Shown here: one piece after another, positions 10,599-20,476 of the stretch
Numbering within the stretch: the first letter of the stretch is position 1
Layout: the number at the start of each line of letters is the position of its first letter
Origin: Reticulomyxa filosa
Lineage: Eukaryota; Foraminifera; Reticulomyxidae
NCBI GenBank assembly: GCA_000512085.1
Contig: ASPP01000436.1
Coordinates: 1-20,476, forward strand
Reading direction: 5' to 3'
Length of the DNA: 20,476 bases
Notes under the pieces: model-generated
The model's input: the letters and a program-made list of their open reading frames with translations, nothing else
What the model was told of the DNA's origin: nothing
The model's database searches: none
Program-made: the position numbers and the translations under genes

Positions 10599-12608
10599 AT
10601 GCGACATGAAATCCAAAATCACTTCAAAAATTGTGTAATGCCCATTTTATGGCAGCTCAAACGTCAGTTGCAATCATTAGAATTTGGCCCTCAATTGAAG
10701 GAAGTCACTACAGCACAGATAAAGTCCTTTGTCTCGACAAACCAAAACAAGGACGGACATAACCACATTAAAGAAGAAATGCAAATCGAGCGACAAATGC
10801 TACAAACGACCATTTGTACTGAAAATAAAATGAGAACGTCCAGAGGTTTGTCGTTCAAAGACACGTATGACTTTCGCTCGTTTCTTTATTATCTACTTCA
10901 AACGTGTGGATGTTAACACAGTCTGTACAATAAACAAAAAAAGACCTAAGCAACTTGGAAATGAATATTGGTCATCCACGAAATGTAAATGCAGTGTTGG
11001 GCATCAATAACGATTCCTTTTTTGACAACTGCAAAAATGATAGTAAAAATGATAGCAATGATGAACAAACTCTGCCTCCAGTTAACGTATACTTATGTTG
11101 CAACATCAATCCTCACAAGTGTTTGTGTCTTTCAATGGCATCAAATATGACTAAAGGAAGATACCGATGTTGACTGCGGACGAAACCTTTGGAACGAAAA
11201 CAATGAGGTATCCTTTCACTTTGGTTGATCAAAACGAATACTTCATTTTGTGCTTTTTTTCGTAGATCCCCGAAAGATCCTGTGACATCGGCTGTAAAAA
11301 AAGTGAAAAAGACAATAACATGCCAATAAATACCAATTGCACAGCTGAATCACAAAAAAATGTTACGAAGGAACAGTGCATCCCGAATATTGACATATTC
11401 ACCTCTGAGCTTGTTCAGGTATGAGTAACTTTTCTTTTTTTAGTTGCTCAGATAAGAGAGTGTTTTTGTTTTTATTTTTGTTTCTATATTCTCAAGGACA
11501 AATGCAACTCCCATCTGAACTCTCCCGTTCTCAGTGGTAGGATAGCCAAAAGCGATATTTGTTACAATCACAAAAAAGTTAGATACTAGTTATTTGCGCT
11601 ATTTATCTTAATCTAACTGAAAATACATTGTACACTTTTACAGATGCAGAAGACTGCCGAAATGGACACTCCAAGAGACAAGAGTGAAAATATAGTTTGT
11701 GCAAATTCTCCTGAAAGAGAGAATCACCGGGAATTTGGCACAACTCAGAGTCAAGTACATGTTCTCTTACAACTTTTGTATTTTGTTGTAAATGAAGTAA
11801 TAATACATAAAGATAAACGAACGCTTTCGTTCTGCTGGGATTGATGGAGTTTCAACAATACCAAAAAAGGTATTTTGTTTGAAACTCTTTGAGAAATGAA
11901 ACCATTTTTTTGAAAATATTTTATAGAGGTTTGATCGCTGCTCATCAAAGCGCGATACAGATGTTGAAGGCTCTCTTTCTCCTGATGTCTCAGTTCATTA
12001 TCAACATGATTCCGAGTCTGACACCGACACGATAAAAGATTTCAAACCTACAAAAATCTCGTCAGCTCCGGTTTCTTCATCACTTACAGAAACAGTTAAA
12101 TAGGAAAAACAAACTTTCAAATTAAAAAAGCAAATCTTCCTTCAAAAAATTTCTGTAATTGATACAGCTCAACGTGAAAACAGAACGCAAAAAGACTTTG
12201 GAGAAAGTATTGAATTTAATGAAATCAGGATTTATTCCTTCGCAAACGAAAAGTGACAAAGAAAAAATAAGCTCCAACAAAAATAATGAGAACAATATAT
12301 ATAAATATACCATAAGTCAGGAATCAAAGAAAGTACTCTTGGCAAATGAAACAAAGCAAACCAACACCAAAAAAGCGAAAACTGGAAAAAGCGAAGCCAA
12401 GGTGTTAAAAACTAATAAAAGACGACGAAAAAGGACGCTCCAGAAAATGGAAACAAGCGATTTAGATAAATGCGAAACAAAGTGTTTACCATCAGACACA
12501 AGTGACGAGATTGTTATCATAAAACCTCTACAAAAATCGAATTGTGATTGTTGGGGTTGTAAATATGAAGGATCATGTGAAATTGACGGCCCAAATCCAA
12601 CAGAGTAA
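10599..12608 (+). CDS. Unknown charged protein with C-terminal Cys cluster, eight exons
   Basis: Exons 10599-10845, 10944-11086, 11157-11207, 11266-11418, 11497-11577, 11644-11754, 11927-12094 and 12168-12608 join in phase to about 464 aa. Introns are 59-172 bp, all GT...AG, and almost all phase 0. The first exon is helical (HEIQNHFKNCVMPILWQLKRQL), possibly a coiled coil. The middle is hydrophilic and Asn/Ser/Asp-rich with scattered Cys (VDCGRNLW, RSCDIGCKK). The last exon is Lys-rich with a nuclear-localisation-like KTNKRRRKR and ends with CDCWGCKYEGSC, which could bind metal. I do not recognise a family. The N-terminus is uncertain: the frame is open to 10545 without ATG. A donor at the stop (GAGTAAAA) and an acceptor at 12680 could add a short extra exon, so the 3' end is also provisional. 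Confidence 0.65.
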
Positions 12609-13261
12609 AATATGCAAGATCCTTTCAATTTTTTCAAAAAAAGTCACAGAAACTCTCATTATATTCACTTGCTAACAGAGGTCGGTCCAAAACAATTTGT
12701 TTTATCACCTGGTTATCTCGATGTCAAGCCGAGAGTTAGAGAACAATAGTACGCCACCCTTTATAATTTTGGTCGTTTATCAACGTTCGTTTCTATTTTT
12801 TGTGGTGTGAAAAGGAGCAGTTACATGGTTGTTGTACCGTAGTTGTGCGAAATAATCAGAACCTGATCATTTACAAAATGCTTATGTTTGAAATAGTCCA
12901 CATTGAAGATATATATTCCAAAATTTTGGAGTCATAATTTTGAAAATTATCAAAAAAAGGCTTCAAAACATTAATTGCTTTGTTACAAATTTATTTTACA
13001 CTTCACAATACCTTCTCAATTCTTGCAATGAATTGTCACTGATTAGTATTTGTTGTTTGAGCAAAAGACAAATAATTAACAAGCTGTCAAAACTCAACAA
13101 CTAACTTCAGCAGTGACGGAAATCTCACACTATTTGCAAAATACCAACACAGTCGCGACACAATATAGTTGTGAGTCAAAATAATATTTGAGGATATCTT
13201 ACTTATAAGATAAATTTTGCAGCCCACGTTCTGACATGTATTTTTTGATTTGTATATCAAA
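12609..13261. other. Intergenic stretch between convergent genes
   Basis: AT-rich, mostly closed frames. A possible extra terminal exon of the upstream gene (12681-12738, after CTAACAG, ending TAG) is the only coding-like piece. Two genes converge here, so 3' untranslated regions are expected. Confidence 0.4.
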
Positions 13262-14385
13262 CTAAGAGTCCATGATATGTTTTCCAGTTTCTGTTGAAGC
13301 ATCAGTCAACAATCGGTGTTGTGCTGTTATCTTCCAGTCTGCTATGAGGGCCGAAGTATCCTGAGCGAGTGACGAGTTTTCACTAATAATTGTTTTTCGT
13401 TTCATTATCGAAGAGTTTTTCTGATCCGAATTACGGTTTGCACAAAAACAGCAGCATATATCACCCAAAAACGCACGATTTCTTCCTATGCAAAGGGATT
13501 CACAAAGTTGTCTGAAATGGAGAGAGGCGGAAAATAAAGAGGATTCTATATAATGGACAAACCTAGCAATAAAAAAGTGCAAAATGAATCGAAAAAATAA
13601 TCTAAATGTGGCACGAAAAACAGATATTGTTCATAAAGTGGCCAGACCGTCATAGTCAATAAGCTGATGAACAGACTGACCGTCGATAGCAATAAACTCC
13701 AAAATAACACTTGTTTGAATTGTGTTCGGCTAACAGTAATGGCATCACATAAGAGCTCCTTCTTCGTGTTCATAAGTTTACAAATTGGATAAAGAAATAA
13801 GGATACAAAAAATGCAACTACCACAGTGATTACTCCTGCTCCAATTAAAAAAGTGATCCGAGATTGTTTCACTTTGTTGGCTTCACAATGAGAGTTCGAA
13901 AGCCCTGCCTGACCACTGGAATTGCGCACCAAATGTCCTGGTTTCCCTGGTGTCGTGACTAACGATCCGCACAACACCAACCAAATTATTACTACAATCG
14001 ATGGAAATATTTTGTTGAAATATTTGTCACTGAAAAGTGGGGTCATTGTGTGTGCAAGTTTGGCCCGTTGCAACAAAAATAACAATGAGAAAAATTTTGC
14101 TGTACCATATGATAGCTGTGTGAAAAAATATCCCCATTCACAAATGTTCTTGGTAGGCAATGCCGTTGACAGCCCAACTGCTAACACTAAATTGCTAAAG
14201 TTAAAAAAGTAAATGCAAAACACGAAAATCAAAATAATCACAGCGTTGCATTCCAAGCGCGGTGCTTTTTTGTACCAATGAGAAAAGACTGCTCGTACTT
14301 GCAGAATGATTATAATAAATACCAAGCAACACAATATCAGTGCGTAAATGCTCTCAAACAATGGTGGGATATTCCAAGAACTCAT
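13262..14385 (-). CDS. Seven-transmembrane receptor-like protein, two exons
   Basis: Exons 14385-13559 and 13511-13262 (minus strand, phase 2, 47-bp intron) give 358 aa. Hydrophobic segments fit seven helices at about 11-34, 47-72, 84-108, 127-146, 177-203, 225-247 and 255-277. Cys82 at the start of helix 3 and Cys167 in the loop before helix 5 are placed like the conserved GPCR disulfide, and Asn155 is a possible N-glycosylation site in the same loop. The cytoplasmic tail starts with CIGRNR and CCCFC, a likely palmitoylation site, then is Ser/Thr/Lys-rich. No DRY or clear NPxxY motif is seen, so the GPCR class cannot be assigned. An alternative donor would read into NPFA and stop, which is less likely because the tail frame used here stays open for 83 codons. 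The first in-frame ATG is at 14385. Confidence 0.8.
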
Positions 14386-14431
14386 TATCTTGAATAGTTG
14401 CTCCAACTAACGGGGTGCCGTTTCAAACAAT

Positions 14432-14439
14432 CTTATATA
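14432..14439 (-). promoter_or_regulatory. TATA-like element of the 7TM gene
   Basis: TATATAAG on the minus strand about 50 bp upstream of the 7TM gene ATG. The distance fits a TATA box with a short leader. AT-rich background makes chance matches common. Confidence 0.35.
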
Positions 14440-14614
14440 CTGGTGAGCAATTAACGTTTTTTATGATTAGATTATGAAAAGCGTGCTTTCTCACTTTTAA
14501 CAATTTTTCAATTGCTTACCAACAACATCTATAACTGAACTACTAGAAATCATTTTGAAAGGGATCGAAATACTTGAGTTTGTTTTTACCTGTCAATATC
14601 GAAGAAAGCTTGAA

Positions 14615-14973
14615 ATGGCGAAGGCTGAGGCAAAACATGAACTTTTTACGATCAAATTGAGCGCTTCGGACAATGAAGCTCAGATCAAAGAGAAATCGAT
14701 TAAAAAAATTAAAAAACTCAGAAGTGGCCGTATGTAACAGAAGTGACTACTTGTGCTTATTTGACCATTTTCACTTTACCTTGACATTCGTGAAAATTTG
14801 TGTGAACAGAAAAAGAGGATATCTATGAGAAGTACTATTCCATTTTGGAAGTGTTAGTGAAAGAAGAGAAGCCACACGCAACCGGAACTGAATTAGCTAC
14901 ATTTGTATTTAACTCGATAACTGATAGTAGACTGGACGAAGCTGAATCTAAAATCAAAGATGAATATAACTGA
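14615..14973 (+). CDS. Small charged helical protein, two exons
   Basis: Exons 14615-14729 and 14810-14973 (GT...AG intron of 80 bp, phase 1) give 92 aa, ending DEAESKIKDEYN and TGA. It is Lys/Glu-rich and mostly helical with no family signature. The gene is divergent from the 7TM gene with about 230 bp between the ATGs. A further open stretch at 15033-15159 follows a TTTGCAG acceptor and would fit only if the frame in exon 2 shifted by one base near 14958, so the real C-terminus may be longer. Confidence 0.5.
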
Positions 14974-15787
14974 GTATGCGTTGTAAAATTTATTTCGCTT
15001 CTATTTTGAATTTTTAATTTGTAAACTTGCAGATCTTTTGGGGACTTACTTTTGGAGAGTCTTATGACAAAAGAGACTAACTTGTCATGCGTGTTAACTG
15101 GACAACAGTGTAAAAATATTGTTGTTGAGGAGTATCTCATATTGAAGATTTTGTGTTAATGAGATGTCCCATCAACCAAATTAAGAGCAACGGACAACAA
15201 TGAGTCACAATTTCCAATAACGTTTTTGAATGAGATAAAAAAATATTTTTTAAAAGGGTGAAACTTTGTTGATGAATGCACATGTTGCGCGGTCTCCATT
15301 AACATGCATTTTTTTATTTTCAACGTAAAATGTAATGGGATACAGAGCTAAAAATCATGAGAATAAAAATTACAGAAATTATGGTTTAATAGTGACAGTC
15401 TTAATTCAATATTCCTACAAATTATTAAGCGTATGAATACTTTTTGTTCTGACGCTATTTGTTTCAATTTCGTTTAATCACTATTGGTCAAAGACAAAAA
15501 AACAGTCGACAAAGCACAAGAAAATCAATACTGTTTTATTTGTTACAAAGCGCTAAACATTACAATTTAGCGTTTCAACAAAGGTAATCAATTGATCAAA
15601 ACAAAGAAATTAACGACTATCCAAATAAATTAGGAAAGCAAAGAGAAAAAAGGAAAGAGAAAGAAGTAGCTGATGCATGTTGTTAGATGCATTTTTTGAA
15701 ATTTTTTAATATAACATTTTTTTTTATAGCCTTTGGCTTCTTTTTAGTGGTTCAGTAGCTTTTACAATTCAAATGTCTTGTACACTG
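14974..15787. other. Intergenic stretch with one orphan exon-like ORF
   Basis: 15033-15159 is open and codes for a plausible peptide (SFGDLLLESLMTKETNLSCV...), probably a last exon of the preceding small gene. From 15160 to 15787 the sequence is AT-rich with closed frames. It should hold 3' untranslated sequence of the two converging genes. Confidence 0.4.
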
Positions 15788-18227
15788 TCAAAACAATAAT
15801 GGTATGTTGACAAAGGTGGTCTTGGCATCGGTCTTGTTAGTGCACTGTCCACCATTACACATGCTGGGCACAGGAAACGTATTACCGTAATGGCATAAAC
15901 GATTGAATGCATGGCCATCTCTTTGAGCTGACATGGTTGTATTCGCTGCAGGTTTCTGCAGTTTCGTGCACTCCGAAGAAATAAGCAAAAGGCTGTCGGA
16001 TGGAGTTTGCTGGTTCTCGTCAACGATCTTGTTGTGACTTGAACATTGCAAATCCAGTTTCATTTCTTTGAATTCATGTTGTTCGTCTTGTGTGCATGCA
16101 TGGAACGTAAGGTTGTCTGTTTTAAAGGATGGAGTAACTCCAACAGTCGAAAAAGGAAGTAGGGTATTGTCGTGCGAAGGAACTCCAATATCTTGGTGCT
16201 GGACACGTGATTCTTGAACGTTCTTTGTGTCGGCATGGGTTGTCGATACATGGGACGTATCAGGCTTTGGAGCCACTTTTTTCTTCTTCCGCTTTGACCT
16301 TTGGACCATATTATTTGTTTTTTTTGTGATACACGGAGCATTTATATCGGGAGGTGAAGGAGCTTCGATTGCCAAATCAATGCATTGCACATCTTGCACA
16401 ACTGGCATTACTTCTCTGTTCGCTAGATTCTTGTCATTGCATAAGCCTTCAATTACTTGATCCAGTTCTGTATCTTCTGTCAGAGGGTTCTGCTTTAGTG
16501 CTTTCAGCATCTACAACAAGGGGAGGTGTGGTAAGATAACAGCAACAACAACAACCGGCTCTTTTTTTTTTTTTTTGGAAAAATGGCTTTCTGTTGCTTA
16601 TGATTTTTTTTTTTTTGTTAAGTTTGCCAAAAAAAAAAAAAAAAAATTAACATCATGCAATTGTGGTGGCAATGCCTTTGGAAAAATCACTTCAAATTGG
16701 ATAAACAAATGCCCACGAATGTTGGGATCCCAAGGGTCAGGGATGCCTTCGTTTTGAATGCATTTAATGCTATAAGGCTCTATTATGTTCATTGAATTGC
16801 AACAAACTCGTAACACTCTGTCATCCAAGGTTATAATGCTGAACTTATACCCTGTCCCCAAGGCATCTGCCAAATTTATTTTTTTTTTCATGAACAAATG
16901 TCTTCCTGTCGAGATACGTAACAATTGAGAACAAAACAAAAAAAAAAAAGGTAACAACAAACATACAAACAATTTTAAAAAAACAAAAAAAACGTGTGGC
17001 TCTAAATTGTAATCCCTCAGCCCTTATCAAATAAACGAATACACAACACATACCTTCTCGTACAAACTTGTCATGTGGAAGTTGATGCAATATGATAACC
17101 ACATCACCTGGAATGCTGTCTTTCTATTATTTTATTATTTTATTATATTTATTTTTTAAAAAAGAAAAAGAAACATAAGGAAACAAACCGCGATGAATTC
17201 ATCTGCTTCGCAAGGAAAAGTAATAGCATGTCCATGCTCTTTTCCTTGGATGTGAAAGATCAACAATGCTTCGCAAGGACGAATCCCACCAGCACTGCAA
17301 GCAGTGCATGTGTCCATATCGCTGTCTCCAGCAAGTCGCTGTCTTTGTTGGGTCTCCACCAATGCACCAATTTGCTGCATGTGTTCCATCATCCTTTTTT
17401 CTTGGCAGAGAATATGATCTCGTCCAAATTTGTGCATGTCCTCAGGTGCATAGACAACGTCCACTATTTTTTCCAATGTCGAACGGTCGTCACTTGTACA
17501 ATCACGATGTGTTTTTTTTTCCTGAACCATGACAATGAGGGCATAAACGATTACGGACAATACTCATTGTCATTGGCTCCGAATGTACGAAATGGACCAG
17601 GTCCAACTTTTTTTTTTTTTTTTTTTTTTTTGAAATTTTTTGTTTATTGCTGTTGTATGCGTGCACTTCAATCCTAGTGTTTTACCCCCTTTTTGTTCAT
17701 TTAATTTTGTTCTTTTTTTTTTGTTTGTTTATTTTTTTGTTGCTCTAAGTCTTTGTGGGGTGTCAGATATGACGCATAATAACAAATGTATGCACGAAGA
17801 AAAGCTGCACCAACCTTGAGATGGATGTATACTGTTTCTCCTTTCCTTACACAGTTGTTTGTGAGTGTCTCTTCAAGCATGCAAGATGGGTTTTCGTCCG
17901 GAGTTATCTGTTCATGAGCATGGTAATGTGTTGCACGCAAAACATAAATAGTTTATAAAAAAATTAGACTAATTGTGCTAATGCAATTACTTCAAAGCAG
18001 GAGAAAAAAAAAACACCCGAAATGACGCAACACAACCACGCATGTGCGGAAGGGGGGAAACACTAAACAGAAAGGCCATTTCTTCTCAGTTCTTGTAAAT
18101 AGTCAATAGAATATTGTTTTTGAGAGTGTCGATCATAGTAGAGACAAGATTTTGCTTGATTATCCATGGTATTGAAGTGCAAGGCATAATACGAGGTGCA
18201 CCGGGTTTTGTCTAACACTTTGGACAT
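15788..18227 (-). CDS. DNAJA-like (type A Hsp40) protein without visible J domain
   Basis: Minus-strand exons: 18227-18069, 17907-17815, an unclear part around 17660-17520, up to 17189, then 17123-17054, 16905-16652 and 16510-15788. The order of conserved features follows DNAJA proteins: GETVYIHLK, a CPHCHGSG zinc-finger repeat (17543-17520), CTACSAGG, HGHAITFPCEADE, IPGDVVIILHQLPHDKFVREG, HLFMKKKINLADALG, TLDDR, IKCIQNEGIPDPWDP and a tail with TELDQV, as in DNAJA1-4. These regions bind unfolded clients and dimerise. What is missing is the J domain with HPD: the N-terminal exons show none, and at least half of the zinc finger is absent or unreadable around the T24 run. About 75 extra residues split the remaining zinc finger. 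The 240-residue last exon is mostly low-complexity and unlike standard tails. Confidence 0.75.
17127..17153. repeat. ATTATTTT-type simple repeat in DNAJA intron
   Basis: Imperfect TATTATTT units directly next to the proposed acceptor of the exon starting at 17123. Intronic; no function seen. Confidence 0.5.
17608..17631. repeat. T24 homopolymer in the DNAJA-like gene
   Basis: Twenty-four T on the plus strand, A24 on the coding strand, lie between a KKF-like stretch and a GPG stretch that resembles the zinc-finger region of DNAJA proteins. The run may be intronic or encode lysines; its true length decides which downstream frame is joined. Confidence 0.8.
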
Positions 18228-18871
18228 ACTGATATCAGCATTTTTTAGACATTGCAAAAGCTCTATAATTTCTTAGTTTAGATCAACAAATAGGCAAGAA
18301 ATAGAAATTGTCACATCTAAATGAAATATTCTATTTTGTTTGAAAATACTATCATCGATTTAAATAAATTCTAAACATTCAAGTTTGTAGACATAACCCT
18401 TGAGGATTAAATATTACAAAAACTTGTGTAAAATGTAATTCCAGTGAAAGAGCATGCAAACGAAATGTTATTTCATAAAAAAAAAACATTAAAATAACGA
18501 AAACAAACCCGTGAAACTTTCACAAGATCACTAAAAAAATGATGTAGCGATTGTGGTGACAATAAAAAAAAAAAAGTGGGGTTTAGATTAAGTCAAAATG
18601 CACGATACTGATGAAGCCACACAAATAAGAAAATTTGTGTTCTGGGTTTGTTTCAATAAGAGGAGGTAAAACGAAGCGAAATTGTGCAATCGGGATTTAT
18701 CCAAATCTAAAAAATGCTTGAACCAAATCTTTGTGACGATAGGCCATTTGTTTAAATCTATTCAATCGAACCCAAGTGTAAAAAAAAAGAGGAGATGAAT
18801 GTAATCCTCGAACCGGAAACTTTTTTTGATTTTTCAAAAAGGAAAACATAGATCAAAAAAAAAAAAAAGAA
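18228..18871. other. Intergenic stretch
   Basis: AT-rich with closed frames. On the minus strand an open segment from about 18275 (EIIELLQCLKNADIS) leads into the first exon of the DNAJA-like gene and may be part of it. I searched by eye for an HPD-coding segment in 18228-18871 and found none. Confidence 0.4.
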
Positions 18872-20138
18872 TTACTCTTTAAATTCCAAATATCCTTTTC
18901 TATCAACATCATAGCGATCAAAAGATTCAATCACCCATCTATGAGCAAAGAGACCAGACATAACAAAAATCAATGATTATGTTGATTTCAAATTGTATAA
19001 TACAAGGATAGTTTTTAACTCTCGTAATGCCTTATCGGATACATTGCTACCTTTGGCAACATTTATAATTTTGATAATAGAAAAGATATCTTGTTTCGTG
19101 ATACGATTGTTATTATTTTTATCAAAGGACTTGAAGGCCATTCGAATTTTATCTTCTGGATTACCTCTTTCCTCCGAGCAAACAAAAGAAATTGTGAGTT
19201 AGTTTATGCGTGAATCGAAAAATTGAAAAGGAAGAAGCAAAACCTTGTCAGAAGGGCAAAGCCAGCACATAATTCCCTAAAGTCCAATTTTCCATTTCTG
19301 TCGTAATCAAATGCCTGAAATAACACAACGGCGTGACTTTTGTCAGTGACTCCAACGACTTGATTTAAAACAGAAAAAAACGACTTTGCGTCGATGAACC
19401 CATCTTTGGCCTCGACTTGAAACGCCTTCCAAAGTGGTCCAACTTTATTTGTGGACAGTCCATACTTTTGTGCAAATTCGCTAATCACTTCGTTGTCACT
19501 AAAGCTCTGATTCAACGAAGCGTCATTCATTTTCGAGTCCAAGTCTTTGTGATAGGAATGCCAGCTCCAGTATGTGTCAGTGGACTGATTTTGCTTATCC
19601 CAGCCTCCCCAACTATTGTCATCCCAGTCCCAATTGAACCAGCTGCTGTCGTTGTTCCCCCAAGTTGAATTAAACTCGTTTGTGATTGGCTCCAATTCCA
19701 ATTTTAAGCTATTGCAAGGATGAGAAGTGATATAACAAAGCATTTGTCAAAATAGTCAATCAAAGGAGGAGAGAGGGAAGAGAGCAAGAGAAAAAAAAAA
19801 GGATAAGTTTTTGGGGTTAATATCGCGTAACATGCTCCAAGTAGATTTCTCAATGGCCTCTGCCAAGTCCTGATCCTCTCGAATAAACTTTTTTCTGCCA
19901 AAGTCGTTCAGCGCATAAAGACGGACGGAAGTTCCGGCGGCATTGGACAATTTAAATACTATTTCATTAAGTGCGGTCATGTAACCTCTTTTGGACGACA
20001 ACAACAGCACAAAACAGATATAAAACAAACCAAGATCAGAATAGGATATCGTTCTGTCTATGTCTTCAAATCGTCGCTTTTTTCCTTGAAACACTGCTTC
20101 GATTTGGATTTTTGATTGTCTATCGCTTTCCACCCATT
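18872..20138 (-). CDS. PB1 domain, Trp-rich linker and EF-hand protein, five exons
   Basis: Exons 20138-20027, 19987-19832, 19708-19244, 19166-19020 and 18938-18872 join in phase 2 at every intron to TAA. The N-terminus resembles a PB1 domain: IQIEAVFQGKKRRF start, SYSDL, then VRLYALNDFGRKKF and DQDLAEAIE like the acidic end of PB1. PB1 domains pair with other PB1 proteins in signalling scaffolds. A linker of about 40 residues holds about ten Trp among Asn/Asp/Ser (SSWFNWDWDDNSWGGW). Three EF-hands follow: FDYDRNGKLDF, SFDKNNNNRIT and FDRYDVDRKGYLEF, with the RGNPEDKIRMAF linker typical of calcineurin-B/NCS-like proteins. The protein is thus a likely calcium sensor. No in-frame ATG is visible; ATG 20137 is one base out of frame because of GGG, so the true start is open. 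Confidence 0.8.
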
Positions 20139-20164
20139 CTTTTGATTTTTATTAATTTTTTTTT

Positions 20165-20476
20165 ATGTATGTGATTGAATCAGCTAGAAGAAGGGAAAAT
20201 TCAAATAATTATTCAATATTGGAATCGAATTTTAAAGAAAAATTAGGATGGATCGATGATTTTAATAAAATTATATTCAATATAGTAAATAAATTTTTAA
20301 TTATATTACAACGTCAAATTGATAACTCTGTTCTTTTCATTGAAAGCTTTCAGGTTAAAGTAAAAAACTCTTCTACAAATTTGGTTCAAATATTTTTTTT
20401 TTAATTCAATTTTGACAAATAATTTGATTTTCTTGTTGTTTCAAACAAAAGAACTTGGCTATCCCAACACACGAAT
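20165..20476 (+). CDS. 5' part of a gene leaving the window
   Basis: Exon 1 at 20165-20353 opens with ATG and codes for 63 residues (MYVIESARRRENSNNY... to ...LFIESFQ), helical and Ile/Asn/Lys-rich. A GTTAAAG...CAAACAAAAG intron (20354-20451) in phase 0 leads to exon 2 from 20452, which continues past the edge (NLAIPTHE). No family is recognised. Only about 27 bp separates this ATG from the start region of the divergent PB1 gene, so the exon may be internal, with the true start elsewhere. Confidence 0.5.

Noticed and set aside
13511-13559. GPCR-like NPFA reading after an alternative donor in the 7TM gene
   Set aside because: It hits a stop at once, while the other donor keeps an 83-codon tail open.
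13922-14212. 96-codon plus-strand frame
   Set aside because: Antisense to the 7TM gene, whose hydrophobic helices and disulfide Cys give much stronger support.
14835-15140. 101-codon minus-strand frame
   Set aside because: Opposes exon 2 of the small charged gene; its sequence is Ser/Thr-rich without domain features.
18069-18227. First DNAJA exon as a degenerate J domain (YYDRHSQ in place of HPD)
   Set aside because: No HPD and no convincing helix alignment; left as unassigned N-terminus.

Overview
The window looks like intron-rich nuclear DNA of a unicellular eukaryote. It is AT-rich, full of long A/T homopolymers, and every gene I could reconstruct is broken by short GT...AG introns, mostly 65-140 bp. 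Eukaryote-only domains are present: WWE/PARP, a CAMK-type kinase, a 7TM receptor-like protein, a type A DNAJ C-terminal region, and PB1 plus EF-hands. Short introns, charged low-complexity insertions and homopolymers would fit a rhizarian or amoeboid protist (a foraminiferan such as Reticulomyxa is my guess), but the taxon is inference. I saw no rRNA, tRNA, CRISPR array or intact transposon.

Layout. 347-720 (+): weak two-exon candidate with a hydrophobic N-terminus. 1149-1547 (+): small three-exon coiled-coil protein. 1937-5641 (+): best-resolved gene, 18 exons, 663 aa, five WWE domains and a C-terminal PARP catalytic domain. 5789-6132 (+): uncertain fragments. 6348-8186 (-): five-exon CAMK-type Ser/Thr kinase; a charged N-terminal extension up to 8882 is split over several frames. 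9232-10345 (+): five exons, the second half of a WWE domain followed by coiled coil. 10599-12608 (+): eight-exon gene of unknown function with a C-terminal Cys cluster. 13262-14385 (-): two-exon 7TM receptor-like protein. 14615-14973 (+): small two-exon gene with an unexplained extra ORF downstream. 15788-18227 (-): DNAJA-like co-chaperone with recognisable substrate-binding and tail regions but no visible J domain. 18872-20138 (-): five-exon PB1, Trp-rich linker, EF-hand protein. 20165-end (+): start of a gene that leaves the window.

The exon models rest on reading-phase agreement. For the PARP, kinase, 7TM, WWE/coiled-coil, eight-exon unknown and PB1/EF-hand genes, each proposed GT...AG intron keeps phase and joins protein segments that fit the domain family. 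Several genes nevertheless show single-base frame breaks at homopolymers (kinase extension, DNAJA zinc-finger region, PB1 start), which look like sequence errors but could be real.

The genes do not form a pathway. Possible themes are ADP-ribose signalling (WWE/PARP gene plus a nearby WWE-half protein), calcium or kinase signalling (CAMK-type kinase, EF-hand/PB1 protein, 7TM receptor) and protein folding (DNAJA).
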